A program made the translations under genes and the position numbers. The notes beneath the pieces are model-generated. The model was not told where the DNA came from. It saw only the letters and a program-made list of their open reading frames with translations, and searched no databases. 64,000 bases of DNA from NCBI GenBank assembly GCA_903844635.1, contig CAIMUF010000038.1, positions 1-64,000 of the forward strand. Direction: 5' to 3'. Shown here piece by piece: positions 40,543-50,568 of this stretch (within the stretch, counting starts at the first letter, position 1; every line of letters starts with the position of its first letter). Origin of the DNA: an uncultured Sulfuricurvum sp. GTDB lineage: Bacteria; Campylobacterota; Campylobacteria; Campylobacterales; Sulfurimonadaceae.

Positions 40543-41783
40543 ATGGGGCATAGTATTTTTCTAAAAATAACTCTATTTTTCCTTATTACCTTTATCGCAA
40601 TGGGAATCGGATTTAATGCTCTCTCTAATCAGCTGAATCGTGACTATGACCAACGATTGCAAAGTGAAGCGAAAGCGCTACTTTTGTTACTTCGAGAAAG
40701 TATTTTTTTACCTGCACCGATGCGAAAAACATTTTTAGTCGAACACGGCTATGAAGTTACAACACCATCTCCTAAACTCATCAATACATTACAAAACGCT
40801 TTTACCCTGATCCCTAAAAACTATCCTGAAGAGATACAAGATTCGCTGAAAGAGGGACGTATACGGATACTCAAAGATGAGTATAATCTTTATGTATATC
40901 TTACTAAAGCCACGCCACCTCTCCTTGCAATCAAATCAGGTGTTGCAGAAAAAACATTTTGGTCGGAAGCTATCTTCGTCATTCTTCTCTTTTCTCTTTT
41001 ACTTTTTTATCTGCTGATTATCAAAACCCTATTTCCTCTAAAAAAGCTTATTTACACCATCGAACAATACGGAAAAGAGGGAGAATATAGACCGATCAAA
41101 ACTCTAAAAAAGACGAAATTGCACAAGTTTCGAATGCTCTGGATGCAGCAATGCATAAAAATAAATCTCTCATGGAAGCAAGGCGCCTCTTTTTACGTAA
41201 CATCATGCATGAACTCAAAACACCGATCACGGTGGGGAAGCTCTCCTTGCCATTTTTGAAAAAAGGAGAAGAAAAATCCATTCTTGAGCGGGCATTTTTT
41301 CGGATGGAGCATCTGATTCAAGAACTCGTACGCGTCGAGCAAATTACATCAGGTATGATCGCACCTGAACCTAAAGAGTGCGATCCTATCTCGCTAATTC
41401 ATAAAGCTGCCAGTCTGCTCTTTATTGAGATCGATACATTGGAAATTACCAGCGATGGAGGCTTAATTGAAGTTGATTGTGATGTTTTTGTCACTGTTTT
41501 TAAAAATTTCATCGATAATGCACTTAAATACAGCCCTGATAACAAAATCCGAATAGTCCATGAAAAAGGGACAATCACCTTTATAAATCGTGGTGATCCT
41601 TGGCCTGATGGCCGCACTTTAGAATCTTTGACGGAACCTTTTTCACAAAATCAGTCAACCCAGCAAGGATTTGGATTAGGGCTTTATATTATCAAGTCGA
41701 TTCTGGATGCTCATTCTTTGTATTTGTCGCATCAATTTGTTTCTGGGGAACATTTTTTCTCCGTTCATTTTCAGCGCGATTGA
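40543..41783 (+). CDS. Sensor histidine kinase (ArsS-like) split by apparent -1 frameshift at 41106-41112
   Basis: ORF 40543-41259 has TM and HAMP-like region; ORF 41151-41783 has HisKA (LFLRNIMHELKTPITVGKLS) and HATPase (GFGLGLYIIKSIL); joined in -1 frame at AAAAAAG. Confidence 0.8.
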
Positions 41784-42723
41784 GGCGAATTTCGAAACAC
41801 GCACCCATTACGGTGTTGTGAACACTAAGCTTTCCTAAAAAATGTTTCTCTACAATCATTTTTGCCATATACAGACCAATCCCCGTCCCTTGAGACTCAA
41901 ACTTGGTTGTAAAATAAGGATCAAATATTTTATCGATGATATATAACGGTACACCGCCACCAGTGTCTTCAATCGAAATCGTACAAAAACGACTATTATG
42001 TTCACAGGAAATACGAATCTCTCTTTTTGTATTTTTACTCTGTTCAATCGCTTCACGCGCATTATTGACAAGATTGATTAATACTTGCTTGAGTTCGTTT
42101 GGATAGACTAAAACGGTTATAGAAGGATCAATATCTCGAATAACGGTAATTTTTTTGCGTTCCAACAATGGACCAAGCAGTGTTTCCACTTCACCAACAA
42201 TATGATTAATATTTACCTTGCTTTGAACTCGGTCTTGTTTAAAAAAGTTCCTAAAATCATCAATAGTTTGAGACATGTACTGTATTTGCTGCTCAACAAT
42301 TTCGATTGTCTTTTCCATATCTTCTATACGACCAAAACTGCAACCAAGGCTCAGCTTTGTCATTGAGAGTCCCAAAATATTGAGTGGCTGCCTCCACTGG
42401 TGAGCAATGGATTCGACCATTGAACCAATTTCTGCCATTTTCGCTTGCTGCATTAAAATTTTTTCTTGAGTACGATTTTTTTCTACTGCTTTTTCAATTT
42501 CATCTTGGAGACGCTGATTGAAAGCTTCCAGCTCCTTCGTACGCCGAAGGACCAACTCATCAAGTCGACGATTTTTATACGCGATACTGAGTAAAATTGT
42601 TGCAAAAATCACGGCAGCCATTATAAAAAATGGAGCACTAGAAATATAATCAACACGTGAAGACAATTCTTTTGACCATAAACAACTATCAAAAATAATA
42701 AGTAATAGCAGTAATTTTTTCAT
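41692..42723 (-). CDS. Membrane sensor histidine kinase
   Basis: MAEIGSMVESIAHQWRQPLNILGLS; NELKQVLINLVNNAREAI; GTGIGLYMAKMIVE. Confidence 0.9.
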   Translation of the reverse strand: MKKLLLLLIIFDSCLWSKELSSRVDYISSAPFFIMAAVIFATILLSIAYKNRRLDELVLRRTKELEAFNQRLQDEIEKAVEKNRTQEKILMQQAKMAEIGSMVESIAHQWRQPLNILGLSMTKLSLGCSFGRIEDMEKTIEIVEQQIQYMSQTIDDFRNFFKQDRVQSKVNINHIVGEVETLLGPLLERKKITVIRDIDPSITVLVYPNELKQVLINLVNNAREAIEQSKNTKREIRISCEHNSRFCTISIEDTGGGVPLYIIDKIFDPYFTTKFESQGTGIGLYMAKMIVEKHFLGKLSVHNTVMGACFEIRLNRAENERRKNVPQKQIDATNTKNEHPEST

Positions 42724-42817
42724 AAAAAAGTGTAGCAGAAGAATTATATTATCATCCTTATACCTCTTTGGGGTGTGATACGATAAAATCGCGATAATAT
42801 TACCTTAAGGTCCCATC

Positions 42818-45800
42818 ATGTCAGTCAAACAACAGCTTCTTGAAATACTCCAAAAACGCCCTCTTATCATTGATGGTGCCATGGGAACCCAGCTTCAAGA
42901 GCGTGACGCTATGATCCCTGCAAGTGCTTGGGAGGGTAACGAAGGGTGTAACGAACTTCTTAATGTTACTGCTCCTGAAGTCATGAGCGATATTTTTCAT
43001 GCCTATCTTACTGCAGGGGCGGATCTTCTCACCACGAATACCTTCGGGGCATTCAACTGGGTTTTGGATGAATATCAAATCGGACACCGCGCATATGAGC
43101 TTTCCCGCGCCGGAGCACAGGTATGTAAAAGTGAGTGCGACAAGTTTTCCACTCCTGATCACCGCCGTTTTGTTTTAGCCTCCATAGGACCGGGAACTAA
43201 ACTCCCTTCTTTAGGACACATTCATTATGATGAGATGCTGGCGGGATATACAGAGTGCTGTCTGGGCCTTATCGACGGAGGCGCTGATATTTTTCTTCTC
43301 GAAACCTGTCAAGATCCTCTTCAAATCAAAGCGGCTCTTCATGCGTGTGAAGCGGCTAATAAAGAACGAGAAACCAATTTACCCATCATGGTTTCCGTCA
43401 CCATAGAACTTGCCGGATCGATGCTTATCGGAACCGACGCTCAAACAATTGCCACCATTATGGAGCCTTTTGACATTCTCAGTCTCGGATTCAACTGCGG
43501 AACAGGACCGGAACAATACGGTAAACACGTCAAAACCCTTTCCCAAGTGTGGGGAAAACCGATTTCTGTTCACGCCAATGCGGGACTGCCTCAAAACCGT
43601 GGCGGCTACTCGTACTATCCGATGGGACCTGATGAGTTTGCACAACGTCAATACGATTTTTTGAGTTTTGATGGCGTGAGTTTTCTAGGAGGATGCTGCG
43701 GGACAACACCTCAGCATATACGCGCACTGGTAGACAAAGTTTTTACTACCATTCCAAAAAAACCAAGCGGTTCACAGCCCAATGCCCTTGCCTCTCTCTT
43801 TGGCACAGCAGCCCTCATGCAAGAGCCAGCACCTTTGCTCATAGGGGAGCGCTCTAACTCCACGGGGTCAAAAGCATTTCGTGAGCTCCTCCTCGCCGAG
43901 GATTATGAGGGGACACTCAGTGTCGCCCAGGAGCAAGTTCGCGCAGGGGCACACGTCCTTGATCTCTCTGTAGGTTTTGCAGGTCGGGATGAGACCAAAG
44001 ACATGAATGCTGTGATGGCGCTGTACTCTCAAAAAATCAACTTACCGATGATGCCCGACTCAACTCAAACTGCAGCACTCGAAGCCGCTCTCAAACTCAT
44101 CGGCGGAAAAGCGATTATCAACTCTGTCAACCTCGAAGACGGGATAGAAAAGTTCGATATCGTATGCGCCATGGCAAAAAAATTCGGTGCCGCGTTAGTC
44201 TGTCTCACCATCGATGAAGTGGGAATGGCAAAAACCGTCGAACGAAAACTCGAAATCGCAGAACGCATCTACACTCTTGCGACCGAGAAACACGGTATCA
44301 ACCCTGAAGATTTAGTCTTTGACCTCCTCACTTTTACCGTAGGAAGCGGTGACGAAGAATATCGTGATGCCGCCATCCAAACCATCGATGCTATCCGAGA
44401 ACTCCGAACGCGTCATCCTGAAGTGGGAGCCGTGCTTGGGCTTTCCAATATTTCGTTTGGTTTGGACAAAGATGCACGTCCTTATCTTAATTCCGTATTT
44501 CTGCACCACTGTATTAAAGCAGGACTAACGTCTGTTATTATCAATGTCAAGCACATTATCCCTATGATGAAAATCAGCGAAGAAGATTTAAACATCTGTG
44601 AAGACTTGCTTTTTGACAGGCTCCCCGAGGGACAAGCGGTTTACAATTTTATCAATCACTTCGATAGCCGCGAAGCGCTCGATTCAGCTGTCGAAGATGC
44701 GGCATTTGCCGCCATGAACGATGAAGAAAAAATTGCTAAACTCTTACTCGATGGAGATAAAGAGCGAATGATTCCACTGGTTGAAAATGCCCGTCATACC
44801 ATTGCTCCTGAGCGAATCGTCAATGAAATCCTTATCAATGCGATGAAAGTCGTCGGAGAACTCTTCGGTTCAGGTCAAATGCAGTTACCCTTCGTCCTCC
44901 AAAGTGCCGAGACGATGAAAACGACTGTTGATTATCTCAACCCGTATCTGCCGAAAAAAGAGAAAGAAACAGAGACTATTTTGGTGCTGGGAACCGTCAA
45001 AGGAGACGTGCACGACGTCGGTAAAAATCTCGTGGATATCATTCTCACTAACAATGGTTTCAAAGTGATTAATCTGGGGATCAAAGTTGATTTGGACAAA
45101 TTTGTTCAAGCGCTCAAAGACTCAAACGCTTCAGCCATCGGTATGAGCGGATTGCTCGTCAAATCAACCCAAGTGATGAAAGACAATCTCGAAGCACTAA
45201 AACTTGCCGGTATCCAAGTCCCCATCCTTCTTGGCGGTGCGGCATTAACACGCTCATTCATTGATGATTTTTGCCGACCTTTCTATGACGGACCGATTTT
45301 TTACTGTAAAGATGCCTTTGACGGGGTTACTTCTATGATGCGCATTGAAGCGGGCAATTTTGACACAGACCTTCACGGTAATGCTCGTGATGATGAATAC
45401 GAAGCTCCAAGCCGCGAAGAAATCATCCTCCCTCCGTTTAATGAGCTAAAAATGCCCTCTCGAGATGTACGAATTCCAACCCCTCCATTTTGGGGAAGAC
45501 GAGCAATCCAGGCTAAAGATTTCAATATCAATCTTGCCTTTGAATGGGTAAACCATAAAATTCTCTTTAAACAACGCTGGGGATATAACTCAAAAGGGCT
45601 CACGAAAGAGGCGTACAAAAAACAGCTTGACACCCTCGTTTGGCCAGCCTACGAACGACTCAAAAAACAGTTTATCGACGAACAACTTTTTGATCCCACT
45701 ATTCTTTATGGCTACTGGCCATGTCGCAGTGATGATACTTCCTTGCTTATTTTTGATGAGAGTGAAGGATGGAATAATGAGAATGACCGCAACAATGAAC

Positions 45801-46312
45801 CGCTTGAGAGTGTTATAGGTAGAGCTTCTCATCATTTTGATTTCCCACGTCAGCGCAAGCAGCCCCACCGCGCATTGAGCGATTTTTTCCATTCTGACAA
45901 ACACGATATATTAGCGCTAACATGTGTTAGTGCTGGTTCAAAGTTAAGTGCGTATGAAAAAACTCTCTACGATGAAGCAAAATATACCGAATACTATTTG
46001 GTTCACGGGTTAGGTGTTGAGCTTGCCGAAGCGTTAGCAGAGATCGCCCATAAACAAATACGTCTGGATTTGGGGATTAGTGACGGTGAGGGTAGTAAAC
46101 TAGCCGACGTACAAATGAATAAATACCAAGGCTCACGCTATAGCTTCGGCTATCCGGCATGTCCTGATTTGGAACAAAATGTTCCGCTTTTTGATTTGTT
46201 AAAACCAGAAGAGTTTGGGATTGAGCTTTCTGAAACATTTCAGATTCACCCTGAACAGTCCACTTCAGCCATCGTAGTCTATCATCCAAACGCAACGTAC
46301 TACAACATTTAA
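42818..46312 (+). CDS. metH: Cobalamin-dependent methionine synthase
   Basis: DGAMGTQLQ; GGCCGTTPQHI; GERSNSTGSKAFRELL; B12 site VHDVGKNLV; activation domain. Confidence 0.96.
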   Translation: MSVKQQLLEILQKRPLIIDGAMGTQLQERDAMIPASAWEGNEGCNELLNVTAPEVMSDIFHAYLTAGADLLTTNTFGAFNWVLDEYQIGHRAYELSRAGAQVCKSECDKFSTPDHRRFVLASIGPGTKLPSLGHIHYDEMLAGYTECCLGLIDGGADIFLLETCQDPLQIKAALHACEAANKERETNLPIMVSVTIELAGSMLIGTDAQTIATIMEPFDILSLGFNCGTGPEQYGKHVKTLSQVWGKPISVHANAGLPQNRGGYSYYPMGPDEFAQRQYDFLSFDGVSFLGGCCGTTPQHIRALVDKVFTTIPKKPSGSQPNALASLFGTAALMQEPAPLLIGERSNSTGSKAFRELLLAEDYEGTLSVAQEQVRAGAHVLDLSVGFAGRDETKDMNAVMALYSQKINLPMMPDSTQTAALEAALKLIGGKAIINSVNLEDGIEKFDIVCAMAKKFGAALVCLTIDEVGMAKTVERKLEIAERIYTLATEKHGINPEDLVFDLLTFTVGSGDEEYRDAAIQTIDAIRELRTRHPEVGAVLGLSNISFGLDKDARPYLNSVFLHHCIKAGLTSVIINVKHIIPMMKISEEDLNICEDLLFDRLPEGQAVYNFINHFDSREALDSAVEDAAFAAMNDEEKIAKLLLDGDKERMIPLVENARHTIAPERIVNEILINAMKVVGELFGSGQMQLPFVLQSAETMKTTVDYLNPYLPKKEKETETILVLGTVKGDVHDVGKNLVDIILTNNGFKVINLGIKVDLDKFVQALKDSNASAIGMSGLLVKSTQVMKDNLEALKLAGIQVPILLGGAALTRSFIDDFCRPFYDGPIFYCKDAFDGVTSMMRIEAGNFDTDLHGNARDDEYEAPSREEIILPPFNELKMPSRDVRIPTPPFWGRRAIQAKDFNINLAFEWVNHKILFKQRWGYNSKGLTKEAYKKQLDTLVWPAYERLKKQFIDEQLFDPTILYGYWPCRSDDTSLLIFDESEGWNNENDRNNEPLESVIGRASHHFDFPRQRKQPHRALSDFFHSDKHDILALTCVSAGSKLSAYEKTLYDEAKYTEYYLVHGLGVELAEALAEIAHKQIRLDLGISDGEGSKLADVQMNKYQGSRYSFGYPACPDLEQNVPLFDLLKPEEFGIELSETFQIHPEQSTSAIVVYHPNATYYNI

Positions 46313-46448
46313 GTACAAACCTTTCAGATTTATCCGTTCTCATCCTAAAAGGATGTGTGGTTACTTATCATCCATTTAAATATTTTTCCCGCTCATACTT
46401 TACTAATTATCTTATGCAATAATATAGTTATCAAGAAAAGGAGTATAG

Positions 46449-46946
46449 ATGAAAAAACTAACTTTGATGGTTCTTCTGAGCTTACCTATCTTTGCAAGCG
46501 AATATAGTAATGTTAATAGTGTTGAATATGTTCCAGTTACACATTCTGTCCCTATCTACTCGACTGTAACCAGAATGATCCCACATGAAGTGTGTCAAGA
46601 TCAACAAGTGGCTGTTCAGCAGCAAAGCGGTGGCAATAATGTTGCTGCCGGAATCATTGGCGGGGTAATTGGCGGTGTCCTCGGGCATCAGATAGGAGGG
46701 GGAAGCGGTAAAGTAGCTGCAGCAATCGGGGGAGCTGCATTAGGAACGATGGCAGGTCAAAATGCTGCCAGCGATACCCAAACAACCTATCAAACAGTAC
46801 GTCGATGTTTTACCCAATATGAAAGTCAAAAAGAGACAATCATTACTGGGTATACCAACTATGCCAAGTATCGTGGAAAAGATATTGCTAAAACAAGTGA
46901 TCAGCCATTAAAAGAGATCAAAATTATCAACTCATTCAGTTTTTAA
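46449..46946 (+). CDS. Glycine zipper 2TM domain protein
   Basis: AAGIIGGVIGGVLGHQIGGGSGKVAAAIGGAALGTMAGQ. Confidence 0.85.
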   Translation: MKKLTLMVLLSLPIFASEYSNVNSVEYVPVTHSVPIYSTVTRMIPHEVCQDQQVAVQQQSGGNNVAAGIIGGVIGGVLGHQIGGGSGKVAAAIGGAALGTMAGQNAASDTQTTYQTVRRCFTQYESQKETIITGYTNYAKYRGKDIAKTSDQPLKEIKIINSFSF

Positions 46947-46980
46947 AGAACGATAGTATTAAATTATAAGGAGTTATGTT

Positions 46981-47304
46981 ATGAAAAAGATAGTTTTATT
47001 GGCAGCCTCTACGTTGATTCTAGCAGGATCGCTTCATGCGAGGGGTGGTCATGTTCGTTATTATGATGGTTGGAATGGCTGGATAGCTCCATTATTTATT
47101 GGCAGCATACTAGGATACAGTGTTGCAAGACAGCCTGTTGTATACACAACCTCACCAACCGTCATCTATACCAATTCTCCTGTTGGAATGGCAGAAGATA
47201 GATATGTTGTTCAGGATGATGAAGCACCCATATATGAAGAGCACTGGGTCTATTTTGATGATTGTAAATGCGAACGAAAAGTATTAATCAATATTCAGCA
47301 ATAA
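46981..47304 (+). CDS. Hypothetical secreted protein
   Basis: 107 aa with N-terminal signal-like sequence and RBS. Confidence 0.65.
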   Translation: MKKIVLLAASTLILAGSLHARGGHVRYYDGWNGWIAPLFIGSILGYSVARQPVVYTTSPTVIYTNSPVGMAEDRYVVQDDEAPIYEEHWVYFDDCKCERKVLINIQQ

Positions 47305-47323
47305 ATAGAAGAGGAAAAAGTTT

Positions 47324-48493
47324 CTAACGTTTCCAAACTTTTTCCATCCATTCTCCCATTTTAGCCTCATAGCCGCTGTTTTTAAACTCAACAAATTTTA
47401 GCGGTTTTGAAAGATATTTTTGTTCTACCCATCCGCCAAAGTCATGGGGGTAAAGATAGTTTGCTCCGCGTGGGCGTATTGCATCGGGAATCTCCAAAAT
47501 CACCCCGTTTTTCACCGCTTCGAGCGCTGAATTAATTGCATTGTACGCCGTGTTGGATTTAGGAGAAGCACAGAGATAAATCACGGCTTGCGCCAAAATA
47601 ATCCGAGATTCAGGATACCCGATTTGCTTCACGCTCATCATAGCCGAGGTGCATAACGTTAGGGCTTGCGGGTTTGCATTGCCTACGTCTTCACTAGAGA
47701 GTATGACCAGACGTCGAGCGATAAACTCAGGCGGTTCACCTCCCTCGATAAGGCGGGCGAGATAATAGATCGCCGCATCCGCATCACTCCCACGAATACT
47801 CTTAATCAATGCGGAAGCTAAATCATAATGAACCCCTGCTTCCGAACTTCCCTGTGCTTGCGCGGTAGGGCGAAGAGATTTGAGCAAAGAGAGGGTCATA
47901 GGTTTATTAAGAGCTGACGCCACCTCAAGCAGCTTAAGCATTGCACGGGCATCACCTCCCGAACTGGCGATTAAATACTCACGAGCATCGTCTTCCACCG
48001 CGATAGACGTTCGAGCTAACAAATCTTCTAACGCATCAACACCAATCGTTTGTAACTCAAACAAGAGCGAACGAGAGCGCATCGCCGCAGTAAGGCTAAA
48101 ATAGGGATTTTCTGTCGATGCACCGATGACTAACGCACTGTTTTTTTCCATAACCGGCAATAACACTTCTTGCTGATTTTTTGCCAGGCGATGTACCTCA
48201 TCGATAAAAACAAGAGGCTTAGTGAGAGAATTTTCGTATTGATTAAAAATTTTTCGTAAATCTTCAATTTTAAGAGACGTTGCATTAAATTCATAAAAGG
48301 GAAGTTCCATAACAGAGGCAATAATCCGAGCCAATGTGGTTTTACCGCAGCCGGGAGGACCATAAAAAAAGGAGTGGGTGAGAGCAGCGTTTTCACACAA
48401 AGAACGGAGCGGTGAATCGGGTGAGCATAAATGAGATTGTCCTACCACCTCATCAAAGGTTTTAGGACGAAGTAAATAGGTGAAGTCAGCCAT
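47324..48493 (-). CDS. rarA: Replication-associated recombination protein A
   Basis: MADFTYLLRPKTFDEVVGQSHL; GPPGCGKTTLARI; FIDEVHRL. Confidence 0.93.
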   Translation of the reverse strand: MADFTYLLRPKTFDEVVGQSHLCSPDSPLRSLCENAALTHSFFYGPPGCGKTTLARIIASVMELPFYEFNATSLKIEDLRKIFNQYENSLTKPLVFIDEVHRLAKNQQEVLLPVMEKNSALVIGASTENPYFSLTAAMRSRSLLFELQTIGVDALEDLLARTSIAVEDDAREYLIASSGGDARAMLKLLEVASALNKPMTLSLLKSLRPTAQAQGSSEAGVHYDLASALIKSIRGSDADAAIYYLARLIEGGEPPEFIARRLVILSSEDVGNANPQALTLCTSAMMSVKQIGYPESRIILAQAVIYLCASPKSNTAYNAINSALEAVKNGVILEIPDAIRPRGANYLYPHDFGGWVEQKYLSKPLKFVEFKNSGYEAKMGEWMEKVWKR

Positions 48494-48585
48494 GAGCACT
48501 CTTTATTTGAACGCCAAAGGAATACATCCCTTTAGCTACGCTAGCCGCTAAGGCACTAAAGCTTCGCTCGAGCGAGCGAGATATT

Positions 48586-49572
48586 TTATTTCTTAAACTT
48601 ACTATCCGTTTTCGGTCTGTATTTATTGGTACCAAAGACTTCACTTTCAGGCTTCACTTTTTTATCTTTGATAAACTCTCGCTTGGTCGGTTTTTTCTCG
48701 TCTTTTGCTGCAGGCTTTGCGCTGAATTTACCGTCTTTTGAAAACTTCTTATCAAATTTACCAAGAGCACCGGTAAACTTTTTCTCAGACTTTTGTTTCA
48801 TTTTAGCCGCTTTTTCAGCTGTTTCTAAAAAGTCGCGTAACGATGCGTACTCATTGCGCTCCAAAAAGCGAACTTTGCCCGTTGGAAGATTGTTGAGCTC
48901 GATTCCTCCGAAACTAAGGCGTTTTAGATCCACGATTTCAGCACCGAAATGGGCAAAGAAACGGCGTAATTCACGGTTTTGCCCCTCGCCGATGGCGACT
49001 TTGAGGATCGAATAATCTCCTTGATCTTTTTGCACTTGATAGGCGTAAAACGGAGCAAAGCTCATTGGGCCTTCTTCAGCATACTCATGCGCACCGGCAC
49101 TTGCATCGTCAAGCTCCAATCCTTCACCCATGGCGATTTTCATCCCCTCGGTAACAGGCCCTTTGATTTTAATCTTGTAAACACGTTCCATTTTAGAGGT
49201 CATCAGTGCCGTAGCAACACGCGATGCATCCGTAAGAAGCAATAACCCCTCTGACGCATAGTCCAAACGTCCGACGGGGATAAAATGTTTGTAATTTTTA
49301 GAAAGTGAATCATAAATCGTTTTACGGTTTTGAGGGTCTTTTTTTGTTACTAACTCACCTCTTGGCTTGTTATAAACAATCACCGTAAATTGATCTGTTG
49401 CAGTGATTTTATTACCACTCACGCTGACATTGGCACTGCGCTCATCTACCGATACGGCTGGATTTTTTTCGATTTCACCATCGATACGAACATACCCGTC
49501 CAAAATCGCCTGATCTGCTTCACGGCGAGAATAGGTCGAATAGTGGGCTATAAATTTATTAAGTCTCATCAT
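48586..49572 (-). CDS. rluB: Pseudouridine synthase RluB family
   Basis: S4-like N-terminus, VGRLDYASEGLLLLTD, GQNRELRRFFAHFG; Lys-rich C-terminal tail. Confidence 0.9.
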   Translation of the reverse strand: MMRLNKFIAHYSTYSRREADQAILDGYVRIDGEIEKNPAVSVDERSANVSVSGNKITATDQFTVIVYNKPRGELVTKKDPQNRKTIYDSLSKNYKHFIPVGRLDYASEGLLLLTDASRVATALMTSKMERVYKIKIKGPVTEGMKIAMGEGLELDDASAGAHEYAEEGPMSFAPFYAYQVQKDQGDYSILKVAIGEGQNRELRRFFAHFGAEIVDLKRLSFGGIELNNLPTGKVRFLERNEYASLRDFLETAEKAAKMKQKSEKKFTGALGKFDKKFSKDGKFSAKPAAKDEKKPTKREFIKDKKVKPESEVFGTNKYRPKTDSKFKK

Positions 49573-50537
49573 GAGATACCTGCTTCCACGAGTGTATGAA
49601 GATGCAATGCACCTTGAATTTTGCCTTCACCGTCGGTGACGACTAACAATTGAATTTTTTTGTTTTCGATTAGCACCAATGCATCGCTTGCAAGCATAGA
49701 ACCATCATTTATGACCATCGGATTTTTCGTCGCGTACTCAAAAGCACTCGTTTCCAGTGAAAAATCTTTTCCCAGCAAGGCACGACGGATATCTCCGTCA
49801 CTGAGTAATCCTGAGAGTTTTCCATCACTATTTGTGAGCATAACCGTACCTAAACGCCCTTCGCTGAGAACCAAAATCGCCTCTTTAAGCGGAGTGTTTT
49901 CACTGACAATTGGGAGATTTTCGGTACGCATCAAATCGGATACTTTTACAAACAGTTTTTTGCCCAATGCACCACCCGGGTGAAACGAGGCAAAATCCTC
50001 TTTTTTAAATCCGCGTGCTTCCATCAGACATACCGCCAATGCATCACCCATGGCCAAAGTAAGTGTCGTAGAGCTCGTAGGGGCAATGTTCAAAGGACAC
50101 GCTTCAACCGCAACATTGATGTTAATCACCTCATCACTGTAACGACCCAATGTCGATGCACTGTTGCGTGTCATACCGATCAAGGGGATATCAAAACGCT
50201 TGATATGGGGCAAAATGGCACTAAGTTCAGGGCTCTCACCGCTATAACTAATGGCAATGACAACATCATCACCGTCAATCATCCCCAAATCACCGTGCAA
50301 CGCTTCGGTCGGATGGAGAAAAAAGCTCGGAGTCCCCGTAGAGGCAAACGTTGCTGCCATTTTCGCCCCAATGAGCCCCGATTTTCCGACACCCGTAATG
50401 ATGAGTTTTCCACGGCATGCGAGAATGATCTCCACACATTTTGGAATCTCATTCCCGATGGTTTTCATCGCATCACGCAATGTTTGCGCTTCGATTTCAA
50501 GTGTCTTGCAGGCTATTGCGATATAATCGTTGTTCAT
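49569..50537 (-). CDS. kdsD: KpsF/GutQ family arabinose-5-phosphate isomerase
   Basis: ITGVGKSGLIGAKMAATFASTGTPSFFLHPTEALHGDLGM; C-terminal CBS domains. Confidence 0.94.
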   Translation of the reverse strand: MNNDYIAIACKTLEIEAQTLRDAMKTIGNEIPKCVEIILACRGKLIITGVGKSGLIGAKMAATFASTGTPSFFLHPTEALHGDLGMIDGDDVVIAISYSGESPELSAILPHIKRFDIPLIGMTRNSASTLGRYSDEVININVAVEACPLNIAPTSSTTLTLAMGDALAVCLMEARGFKKEDFASFHPGGALGKKLFVKVSDLMRTENLPIVSENTPLKEAILVLSEGRLGTVMLTNSDGKLSGLLSDGDIRRALLGKDFSLETSAFEYATKNPMVINDGSMLASDALVLIENKKIQLLVVTDGEGKIQGALHLHTLVEAGIS

Positions 50538-50568
50538 ATACTAATTATAGCGGAAATGGACTTTATCC

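Noticed and set aside
44065-44268. Antisense ORFs inside metH (e.g. 44065-44268, 45373-45633, 45590-45904)
   Set aside because: Fully overlapped by a strongly conserved coding gene; no independent RBS or recognisable protein
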